Assembly (NCBI GenBank): GCA_945877235.1 | Contig: CAMCRF010000001.1 | Span: 186,001 to 250,000 of the forward strand | From: Bordetella parapertussis | GTDB taxonomy: Bacteria; Pseudomonadota; Gammaproteobacteria; Burkholderiales; Burkholderiaceae_A | Length of the DNA stretch: 64,000 bases | Direction: 5' to 3' | Shown: positions 46,921 through 53,620 of the stretch, one piece after another | How positions within the stretch are numbered: the stretch's first letter is position 1 | How the letters are laid out: each line of letters starts with the position of its first letter | The notes under the pieces: model-generated | Databases searched by the model: none | Told to the model about the DNA's origin: nothing | Seen by the model: the letters and a program-made list of their open reading frames with translations, nothing else | Program-made: the position numbers and the translations under genes

Positions 46921-49311
46921 TTAGAAGTCGTAACTGATGCGAATCCCTGCAATGCGAGGATCAGCATAGTTCGCCTGGATAGAAGCTGTTTGCTTCACAG
47001 CAGTTCCCGGGCTAAAGATCACAGAGCGCGCAAGCACGGCCTCATTGGTGGCGTTCTCGATAAACCCCTCCACTGAGAGCCCACTAGAAGGCTTGCGCCA
47101 GGTGAGTCGCAGATCGATCTTGTTGAAAGCCTTCTGCTCGGATCCAGGCACGTTGTAGTCGAAGCTCCAGTATTTCCCTGAGTGATACAGCTGAACCATT
47201 GGGGTCAGAATTTGGCCGTTCGCAAGCTTCATCACATAGCCAGTCTGCACCGATGCCGTGAACTGCGGGGAGAGCGCAGGACGCCAGCCACTGAGCTGCA
47301 GCGACGGAGATGCACCAGCGGCCTTCAATTCACCAACGGTTCGGGTCACATCTTGGCGACCCTGGTAGTTGCCCAATCCATTGAGCCGCCCAACAAGATA
47401 GTCGCCAAACTTTGCGTCGAGGATTGAAACACTGCCGTTCATGAAGAACTGTTTACCAGGGAGCCAATTGAACTCAAGCTCAACACCCTTGGCATCAATT
47501 TCTCCGCCGTTAGCAGTGAACTCTGATGCGATGCACGAGGCCGGAACATTTGGATCTACGCAAGCCGTCACAAAGGACTGCGCGTGCATGTCTCGGTAGC
47601 GGTTATTAAAAACAGCAGCATTGAGGGTGAGTTCGCGATTGAAGAACTGATTCTTTAATCCCACTTCAAGAGCAGTCACAGCCTCAGGCCCATACGAGGC
47701 AGGCGCTCCGGCTCGCACGAGCGTTGCGCTGTTTACACCACCAACACGATATCCAGTGGAGACAGATCCGTAGAGCAACTGAGACTTGCTCAGATCGTGC
47801 TCCAGCCCCACTTTATAGAGTGTCTTGTCACCGCCCCCTCCGTTTGCACCACCCGCAAGCTCTTGCTTATCGTCGTTTGTCCGCAGACCCAAATTGACCC
47901 GAGTCGTCGGGGTGAACTTATAGACAACATTTCCGAACACTGCCTTTGAACTGGAAATGTAGTTGTCGGTGGCGTTACCGTAACGCTTGTAAACCCCATT
48001 ATCGAGATAACCAAAGTCCCAGTTTGCGGTTTGCTTAAAGTAGTACGCGCCAAGGAGCCACTGAAGGGCGCTATTACCGTTGGAGGCCAAGCGCAGTTCA
48101 AGTGAACGGCTGACCTGATCATTGTCGTAGCCCGCAAAGCCATTAGATCGGGAGTTTGCGCCCATGTACCCTACGCTGTAGTCAGGGTCGTAGTATGCGA
48201 TTCCAACAAACTTGTCCTGCGCAGCGATGAGCGTGGCCGTTGCGGGCCCAAGGTTGTAGTTCGCCTGAAAATTCAGGCCCGTACCGTCCGACATCGAGCG
48301 TGAGGGCCCATCGCGGCCAACGAGATAAGGTCCTTTGTCATCGTAGGCCGCAGCACCTCCAGCAGGCGTATTTTTGGAGTCGGGGCCGGGCATAAAACAG
48401 TTACCCATTCGATAGATGGCGGTGGCCGACATACCAGTTGATGTCTTCGCGTCACCCGGGTTGTAATAACAACCAATCTGTGTGTAACCCCAAATCGCGG
48501 TTGAGTTGACGTCCTGATCGTATTTCGTCGCACGCAGGGTGACGTCGAGCTGTGGGCTGACCTTCCACTTTCCAGTAACACGCGCGACACGCACATTTTC
48601 ATCACGCAGATCATCGGAAGGCCCCTCGCGATAGAGGTTCTTGATATAGCCGTCATGCTGCTCGCCCATCAGTGCAACGCGAAGGGCAAAATCACTCGAA
48701 ACAGGAATGTTGAAAGTGCCTTGGGCACGTACACGGTTATATGTACCGAGTAATGTCTGTACATTTCCCTCTGTCGAGCCAAAGCTTGGCTCGTTGCTCA
48801 CAATATTGATTGCGCCCGAGAATGTGTTGCGACCGTATAGCGTGCCTTGGGGACCCCGCAGCACCTCAATGCGATTGACATCAAGGTAGCTGGCAAGCAC
48901 CTCACCCGTGGTGGCTGCGTATACACCATCGTTGAAAATACCAACCACTTGGTTGGCCGTTACGCCCACGTTGTTGGTTCTGGAACCGCGCATCGCGGGC
49001 CGCGCCTCGCCTCCCGAGTAACCCATGACCAAGCCAGGAACCACGAGCGTTAGTCGAGTCGGGTCTACGATCCCCCCCATCTCCAGCGACTTTTCATCAA
49101 GTGCAGTAATGGATCCTGCAACCTCTTGAGCCTTCTCAGCGCGTTTAGTCGCAGTCACGACGACTTCAGTGGCGCCCATGCGCTCGTCTTTATCTTCCTT
49201 TGCCTTTTCCTGTTGAGCGAGCGCAAATTGCGGTGCCGCAAACATGAGTGTGATCGCAGTCGAGAGAGCGCTCGCTGTGATCGATTTCCTTGCTATCTTA
49301 CGAACAGCCAT
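46921..49311 (-). CDS. TonB-dependent outer membrane receptor of the cluster
   Basis: Imports the cluster's substrate, or a precursor, across the outer membrane. The 796-aa product has a signal peptide (SALSTAITLMFAAPQFALA), a TonB-box-like EVVVTATKRAEKAQEV, a plug with RIEVLRGPQGTLYGRNTFSG, and a barrel ending in the canonical terminal Phe (ISYDF). The style is that of the large receptors known for carbohydrates and aromatic compounds rather than siderophores. ATG 49311 has AAGGAGA 7 nt upstream. It is 19 bp downstream of a SnoaL-like gene and shares its promoter and operator copy C. Confidence 0.9.
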   Translation of the reverse strand: MAVRKIARKSITASALSTAITLMFAAPQFALAQQEKAKEDKDERMGATEVVVTATKRAEKAQEVAGSITALDEKSLEMGGIVDPTRLTLVVPGLVMGYSGGEARPAMRGSRTNNVGVTANQVVGIFNDGVYAATTGEVLASYLDVNRIEVLRGPQGTLYGRNTFSGAINIVSNEPSFGSTEGNVQTLLGTYNRVRAQGTFNIPVSSDFALRVALMGEQHDGYIKNLYREGPSDDLRDENVRVARVTGKWKVSPQLDVTLRATKYDQDVNSTAIWGYTQIGCYYNPGDAKTSTGMSATAIYRMGNCFMPGPDSKNTPAGGAAAYDDKGPYLVGRDGPSRSMSDGTGLNFQANYNLGPATATLIAAQDKFVGIAYYDPDYSVGYMGANSRSNGFAGYDNDQVSRSLELRLASNGNSALQWLLGAYYFKQTANWDFGYLDNGVYKRYGNATDNYISSSKAVFGNVVYKFTPTTRVNLGLRTNDDKQELAGGANGGGGDKTLYKVGLEHDLSKSQLLYGSVSTGYRVGGVNSATLVRAGAPASYGPEAVTALEVGLKNQFFNRELTLNAAVFNNRYRDMHAQSFVTACVDPNVPASCIASEFTANGGEIDAKGVELEFNWLPGKQFFMNGSVSILDAKFGDYLVGRLNGLGNYQGRQDVTRTVGELKAAGASPSLQLSGWRPALSPQFTASVQTGYVMKLANGQILTPMVQLYHSGKYWSFDYNVPGSEQKAFNKIDLRLTWRKPSSGLSVEGFIENATNEAVLARSVIFSPGTAVKQTASIQANYADPRIAGIRISYDF

Positions 49312-49330
49312 TGAAGTCTCCTTATTGAAA

Positions 49331-49858
49331 TTACGCTTTCTCGACTGGCATTTGGCCCTGCCGATCGAACTTTTCCCATCCGTGCCCCGCAAAGGGGTCT
49401 ACGCCCAGCTGCTGCATCACACCTACAAAATCCACCATGACCCAGTTATTCTCAATGCGTCCCTCACGCACGTGCCAGAAGTCCATGTAGCGAATCTCTA
49501 CACGCTTGCCTGTTGGCGCAATCCCCATGAACTCGCCTGAGTGAATCGCGCTCTGATACCCAAACGCCGCAACCCACTCGCCCTGCGCAATTCGAACTTC
49601 ATCTGTACAAACTTTTTCCGAGAATGCCGCCTGGAACGGGCGCTGCCAGTTATTCTGAAATTCGCGCAGTCCACGCTTGATTCCACAGCCAGCATTCCCA
49701 CGCCACACAAATCCCTCATGAAAAAATCGTCCCATGCCATCGATGTCATGGTCGTTTAGTCCATCCACCATGCGTGCAACGACATCTAGAGAGGTATCCG
49801 TCTTGGTAAGGTCGTTACCCTGCGTAAGCGGACTTTGAGGGGGGCGCGCGTGAGCCAA
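49331..49858 (-). CDS. Single-domain SnoaL/NTF2-like protein (paralogue 4)
   Basis: A 175-aa one-domain SnoaL-like protein corresponding to the second half of paralogues 1 and 3. Signatures are GMGRFFHEGFVWRGNAG, GLREFQNNWQRPFQAAF and the end IENNWVMVDFVGVMQQLGVD. Start TTG 49858 is chosen because GGAGA lies 5-6 nt before it. The in-frame ATG at 49882 lies inside operator copy C and has no ribosome-binding site, though it cannot be excluded. It is the first gene of a two-gene unit with the TonB receptor. Confidence 0.75.
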   Translation of the reverse strand: MAHARPPQSPLTQGNDLTKTDTSLDVVARMVDGLNDHDIDGMGRFFHEGFVWRGNAGCGIKRGLREFQNNWQRPFQAAFSEKVCTDEVRIAQGEWVAAFGYQSAIHSGEFMGIAPTGKRVEIRYMDFWHVREGRIENNWVMVDFVGVMQQLGVDPFAGHGWEKFDRQGQMPVEKA

Positions 49859-49876
49859 GTAGATCTCCGAATTAAT

Positions 49877-49892
49877 TTGCATACGAATGCAA
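49877..49892. promoter_or_regulatory. LacI-type operator copy C
   Basis: TTGCATACGAATGCAA, the best of the four copies: a 16-bp palindrome with one mismatched pair and a central CG. It precedes the leftward SnoaL-like / TonB-receptor unit. Confidence 0.7.
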
Positions 49893-49985
49893 GATAGCGA
49901 TTCCCACATCATTTAGGCCCTGGTACTTTCCCTAGTTAATCAATTTTTACGGGCTGTATTGGATAGCTGCGAACTGCAAAACGTC

Positions 49986-50001
49986 TTGCATAGGCTTGCA
50001 A
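49986..50001. promoter_or_regulatory. LacI-type operator copy D
   Basis: TTGCATAGGCTTGCAA, 16-bp palindrome in the region divergent between the TonB-receptor unit and the MetE-like gene, 109 bp from copy C (start to start). Two copies at this distance could support looping or independent control of the two units. Confidence 0.65.
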
Positions 50002-50014
50002 GCTGGGTTGAAAT
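49986..50014 (+). promoter_or_regulatory. Predicted promoter of the MetE-like gene
   Basis: TTGCAT (49986-49991), exactly 17 bp, then TGAAAT (50009-50014), each four of six matches or better. The -35 is the left half of operator copy D, an arrangement that fits direct repression. Confidence 0.4.
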
Positions 50015-50052
50015 GGAGATTCTCAAACGTAAATGCAGAAGGAATTAGACCC

Positions 50053-51168
50053 GTGATTAAGACGACCCACGTCGGTTCGCTTCCCCGAAGCCAGGACGTC
50101 GTAGACCTCATTTTTGCCCGCGAGCGTGGTGAGCCAGTTGACGAGGCGCGATTCAACAACGTGATGAGATCAGCTGTCTCCGAGGCGGTCCGTCGACAAG
50201 TAGAGGCCGGCGTGGACTTTGTGTCTGACGGGGAAATGAGCAAAATCAGCTACGCCACATACATAAAAGACCGATTCACAGGGTTCGATGGCGATAGTCC
50301 CCGCCGCCCACCCGCCGATCTGACTGAGTTCCCCGGCTTCATGGACAAACTCTCAAAGCAAGGCGGTACACCCACCTATCGGCGTCCATGCTGCGTGGGG
50401 GTCATTCAGGTTAAAAATCTCCAGCCCCTACACGATGACCTATCTCACCTCATGGCCGCAATCGAGACCCACAGTCCTCATGGGGCGTTCATGAACAGCG
50501 CAAGCCCCGGCGTCGTGGCGCTTTTTCAGCCGAACCATTTTTATCCGAGCGATGACGCATATCTTGAGGCGCTTGGTGCGGCCCTGCGGGCGGAATACGA
50601 GGCCATTGTCGAGGCGGGGATCATGCTTCAGATCGACTCGCCTGATCTCGGGCTTGGGCGCCACATGATGTACAGGGAACTCACAGAGTCGGACTATCTG
50701 AGGCGTATCGAACAACATATTGAGGTGCTCAATTTTGCGCTTCAGCGGGTTCCCGCCGATCGGGTGCGCATGCATATCTGCTGGGGAAATTATGAAGGCC
50801 CACACCACAAAGACGTACCCCTAGAGACCATTTTCGCCAGCGTGATGAGGGCCGCACCAGAGCAATTACTCTTCGAGACGGCAAATCCACGTCATGGCCA
50901 TGAATGGGAGACTGTACAAAGGCTCCGGCAGTACATTCCCGAGAATAAGGTGTTAGTGCCGGGGGTCATCGACACCACCACGAACTTCATTGAGCACCCA
51001 CGCCTCGTGGCCCAACGCCTCGAGCGGTTCACCCATATTGTGGGGCGTGATCGCGTCATTGCAGGCACTGATTGTGGCTTTGGCACGTTTGCCGGATACG
51101 GCGCTGTTGACGCAGACATTGTTTATGCCAAGCTCAGCGCCCTTGTTGAGGGCGCTAGTCAGGTCTGA
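50053..51168 (+). CDS. MetE C-terminal-like, cobalamin-independent methyltransferase
   Basis: A 371-aa protein equal to the catalytic C-terminal domain of cobalamin-independent methionine synthase, without the N-terminal half. The zinc site is complete: His241 and Cys243 (MHICWG), Glu275 (LLFETANPRHG) and Cys341 (GTDCGFGTF). The N-terminal THVGSLPR is also conserved. Such short relatives transfer methyl or alkyl groups to thiols; some serve core methionine synthesis and others act on unusual substrates. Start GTG 50053 has AAGGA 9 nt before it. It lies 2 bp before the next gene, and its promoter carries operator D, which points to a catabolic role here. Confidence 0.82.
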   Translation: MIKTTHVGSLPRSQDVVDLIFARERGEPVDEARFNNVMRSAVSEAVRRQVEAGVDFVSDGEMSKISYATYIKDRFTGFDGDSPRRPPADLTEFPGFMDKLSKQGGTPTYRRPCCVGVIQVKNLQPLHDDLSHLMAAIETHSPHGAFMNSASPGVVALFQPNHFYPSDDAYLEALGAALRAEYEAIVEAGIMLQIDSPDLGLGRHMMYRELTESDYLRRIEQHIEVLNFALQRVPADRVRMHICWGNYEGPHHKDVPLETIFASVMRAAPEQLLFETANPRHGHEWETVQRLRQYIPENKVLVPGVIDTTTNFIEHPRLVAQRLERFTHIVGRDRVIAGTDCGFGTFAGYGAVDADIVYAKLSALVEGASQV

Positions 51169-51170
51169 TA

Positions 51171-52391
51171 ATGATGGAGCATCAAGCGTGGTCGCTCAGC
51201 GCGGAGCGCGTCCAAATGGCTGCCGAGATGCTCGAAAGTCATGTTGTTCGAACTCCGTTCGTGCGCTCTGAGTCACTCTCCCGAGCACTACATGCTGAGA
51301 TCTTTTTAAAATTCGAAAATCTTCAGCACACAGGCTCTTTCAAAGCGCGTGGGGCCTGCCTGAAGATCCAGCAACTCAACCCAATAGAGCGCCAGCGCGG
51401 TGTGGTGGCAATGAGCGCTGGCAATCATGCGCAGGCCGTTGCCTTCTTTGCGCGCAGATCGAGCGTGAAAGCGACGATCGTGATGCCTCAGAACCCCTCT
51501 GCGGTCAAGCTTGCGCGGACGCAGGCCCTTGGCGCTAACGTCATCATTTTCGGTGAGTCTATTGACGAGGCGAAAACGCATGCATACGACATCGCGGCTC
51601 AGACCGGTGCGGTGATGGTGCACCCATACGATGATCCAATGGTCATCCTTGGCCAGGCCAGTCTGGGTTATGAAATGTTCCAACAAGAAGACACGCTAGA
51701 GGATGTATTCGTTGCGATTGGCGGTGGTGGTCTGGCAAGTGGGATCTGCCTCGCCGCGGAACTTTTGAGTCCCAGGACCAGGATATACGGAGTTCAGTCG
51801 CTCGCGTTTCCGGCCATGTACAACCAGATCAAATCAGCTGACATAGCGCCAGGTCGGGCCACAGTAGCCGATGGCATTGCGGTAGGAACACCTGGAGCAT
51901 TGACCCGTCCTATCCTCTCAACACGCTTGGCCGATCTCTTTCTCGTATCAGATGCCGAGATTGAGGCCGCCGTTGTGCAGCTGTTAGAGTCTGAGAAAAC
52001 CCTCGTCGAAGGTGCAGGGGCAGCCGGTCTCGCTGCCCTTCTAAAACACAGGGAGCAATTCGTCGGACGCCGAGTCGGGCTGATTCTCTGTGGTGGGAAT
52101 ATCGAACTGCGGTTTCTCTCAGCCATGATTGAGCGTGCCATGGTGAGAACCTCTCGACTGAGCCGCCTCGCGATCACGGCACCGGATGTACCGGGTTCGC
52201 TTGCACGCATTGCGCAAATCGTCGCGCAAGCTGGGGCGAATGTTGAGCGAGTCGAGCATCAGCGAGGTCTGCGAGCGATCTCAGGACAGATCGTTAACAT
52301 CACGCTAGAAATACAAACCCGTGATGCGGGTCATCGAGGTGAGGTCCAGCGAGCCCTCATGACGGCGGGTTACGAAACGGTGCCGGACTAG
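51171..52391 (+). CDS. Threonine/serine dehydratase-like PLP enzyme with ACT domain
   Basis: A fold-type II PLP enzyme of 406 aa. The PLP Lys58 lies in TGSFKARGA, the substrate loop is MSAGNHAQAV and the phosphate-binding loop is AIGGGGLASG. A C-terminal ACT domain (about residues 325-400, LAITAPDVPGSLARIAQI) suggests regulation by an amino acid. The layout is that of catabolic threonine deaminase or serine dehydratase, which forms a 2-oxo acid and ammonia. Two ATG codons start it (51171 and 51174), 2 bp after the MetE-like stop. The last bases overlap the stop of a convergent small gene. Confidence 0.85.
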   Translation: MMEHQAWSLSAERVQMAAEMLESHVVRTPFVRSESLSRALHAEIFLKFENLQHTGSFKARGACLKIQQLNPIERQRGVVAMSAGNHAQAVAFFARRSSVKATIVMPQNPSAVKLARTQALGANVIIFGESIDEAKTHAYDIAAQTGAVMVHPYDDPMVILGQASLGYEMFQQEDTLEDVFVAIGGGGLASGICLAAELLSPRTRIYGVQSLAFPAMYNQIKSADIAPGRATVADGIAVGTPGALTRPILSTRLADLFLVSDAEIEAAVVQLLESEKTLVEGAGAAGLAALLKHREQFVGRRVGLILCGGNIELRFLSAMIERAMVRTSRLSRLAITAPDVPGSLARIAQIVAQAGANVERVEHQRGLRAISGQIVNITLEIQTRDAGHRGEVQRALMTAGYETVPD

Positions 52392-52666
52392 AGTTCGGCC
52401 ATTAAAACCAGAACGCCCAGCACGCCTGAAAAGCCCATCACCGAGAGCGCATGCAAAGCGCGGTTCGGGTGATTCCACAGGCTCAAAGCACCAAAGGCGC
52501 CCGCCGCCCCAGCGCCCGGAACCCAGAAACCTGAAAGCCCGAGGAGGCCCAAGAGGCCGAGGGCGCGAATGAGCGCACCGGGTTGCGTCTTCGGCACCGG
52601 ACGGAACAATGCGATGAGTCCTGCGAGACCGAAAAGCCCCAACAGCCCGAACAATTCGATGAACAT
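52388..52666 (-). CDS. Small Leu/Gly-rich membrane protein
   Basis: I do not recognise this 92-aa protein. It is extremely rich in Leu, Gly and Ala with about three predicted membrane segments (ELFGLLGLFGLAGLIALF, ALGLLGLLGLSGFWVPGAGA, VMGFSGVLGVLVLMAEL). ATG 52666 was chosen because GGAG lies 6 nt upstream. It lies 55 bp after tRNA-Pro on the same strand, and its stop overlaps the convergent dehydratase stop by 3 bp. The repeated LLGL pattern could be low-complexity coding, but the start signal and stop position look genuine. Confidence 0.55.
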   Translation of the reverse strand: MFIELFGLLGLFGLAGLIALFRPVPKTQPGALIRALGLLGLLGLSGFWVPGAGAAGAFGALSLWNHPNRALHALSVMGFSGVLGVLVLMAEL

Positions 52667-52721
52667 GGGAGTCTCCATGCAGTGTCGACCGCTTACCGGC
52701 GATAGGGACGACTTTTGAAAT

Positions 52722-52799
<78 letters not shown>

Positions 52800-52829
52800 C
52801 CGAAGCCGCAAAGTATACCGAATTTTCAG

Positions 52830-53207
52830 TTAACTTGTGCCGCGAAGCCCAGCCAAAATGGCCTTGAGCTCTTGCACAAGAGCAGATGATGGCTCTGCCT
52901 GCTGGGCGGGCTGCAAAGTTGGGATTGGATGCTCGGGATCGCGGTCACCCGAGAGTCTCGTGCGCGCCCCAGAGATGGTGAAACCCTCGTCGTAGAGTAG
53001 CTCCCGTATGCGTCGAATGAGCACCACCTCGTGATGCTGATAGTAGCGGCGATTTCCGCGTCGTTTGACGGGGCTGAGCTGTGAGAACTCCTGCTCCCAA
53101 TAGCGCAGCACGTGTGCCTTTACCTGACAGAGTTCACTGACTTCGCCAATGGTGAAGTAGCGCTTAGCCGGGATCGCCGGCAGTAGAGTCTTTGCGACCT
53201 CTCGCAT
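52830..53207 (-). CDS. MerR-family transcriptional regulator
   Basis: A 125-aa regulator with the MerR winged helix at the N-terminus ([21 protein letters not shown], about residues 18-38, and [13 protein letters not shown]). The C-terminus is short and lacks a metal-binding Cys pattern, as in the MlrA/YcgE-like group. It overlaps ihfA in an ATGA junction. A MerR-type gene behind ihfA and ahead of tRNA-Pro is a conserved arrangement in betaproteobacteria; the target is unknown. Confidence 0.88.
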   Translation of the reverse strand: MREVAKTLLPAIPAKRYFTIGEVSELCQVKAHVLRYWEQEFSQLSPVKRRGNRRYYQHHEVVLIRRIRELLYDEGFTISGARTRLSGDRDPEHPIPTLQPAQQAEPSSALVQELKAILAGLRGTS

Positions 53208-53590
53208 CAGAGGTCCTCGTCACCCTCGGAGTCGACTGGCCTTTGACGCCTTTCAACACAGGCTTTGAGCTTCTGGCTGGCATGAAAGGTCACAACGCGG
53301 CGGGCGGAAATGGGAATAGGCTCGCCTGTCTTGGGGTTGCGTCCAGGGCGCTGGGGCTTGTCACGGAGCTGGAAATTGCCAAATCCAGAGAGTTTGACCC
53401 AGTCCCCTCGCACGAGCGCATCCCGAATCTCTGCAAAGAATGCGTCCACCACATCCTTGGCTTCTCGCTTATTGAGACCGACCCGCTCATAGAGGATCTC
53501 TGCGAGCTCTGCCTTGGTGACCGTATCTGCGTCGGACAGAGCAGCGAGGGAGTCCGCTTCTGCGCGAGATGGATCAGAATCAATCAGCAA
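53207..53590 (-). CDS. ihfA: Integration host factor subunit alpha
   Basis: DNA-bending protein acting with IHF-beta. The core starts at [17 protein letters not shown] and includes the DNA-binding arm [24 protein letters not shown] 53590 is the start because GAGGGGG lies 5 nt before it; this gives about 23 extra residues at the N-terminus compared with E. coli. The C-terminal tail ([10 protein letters not shown]) is acidic. It follows pheT by 30 bp and overlaps the merR-type gene. Confidence 0.93.
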   Translation of the reverse strand: MLIDSDPSRAEADSLAALSDADTVTKAELAEILYERVGLNKREAKDVVDAFFAEIRDALVRGDWVKLSGFGNFQLRDKPQRPGRNPKTGEPIPISARRVVTFHASQKLKACVERRQRPVDSEGDEDL

Positions 53591-53620
53591 GAGAACCCCC
53601 TCGGAAATCGTTCAAACTGC

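Noticed and set aside
32826..49858. SnoaL proteins as evidence for polyketide (anthracycline) biosynthesis
   Set aside because: No polyketide synthase, acyl carrier protein or tailoring oxygenase is present, and the neighbours are uptake and catabolic genes.
32826..52391. Naming the cluster a DHPS (sulfopropanediol) degradation pathway
   Set aside because: Only the HpsN-like enzyme points that way. No suyAB, no sulfite export, and the importer is CUT1-type rather than the TRAP type I would expect.
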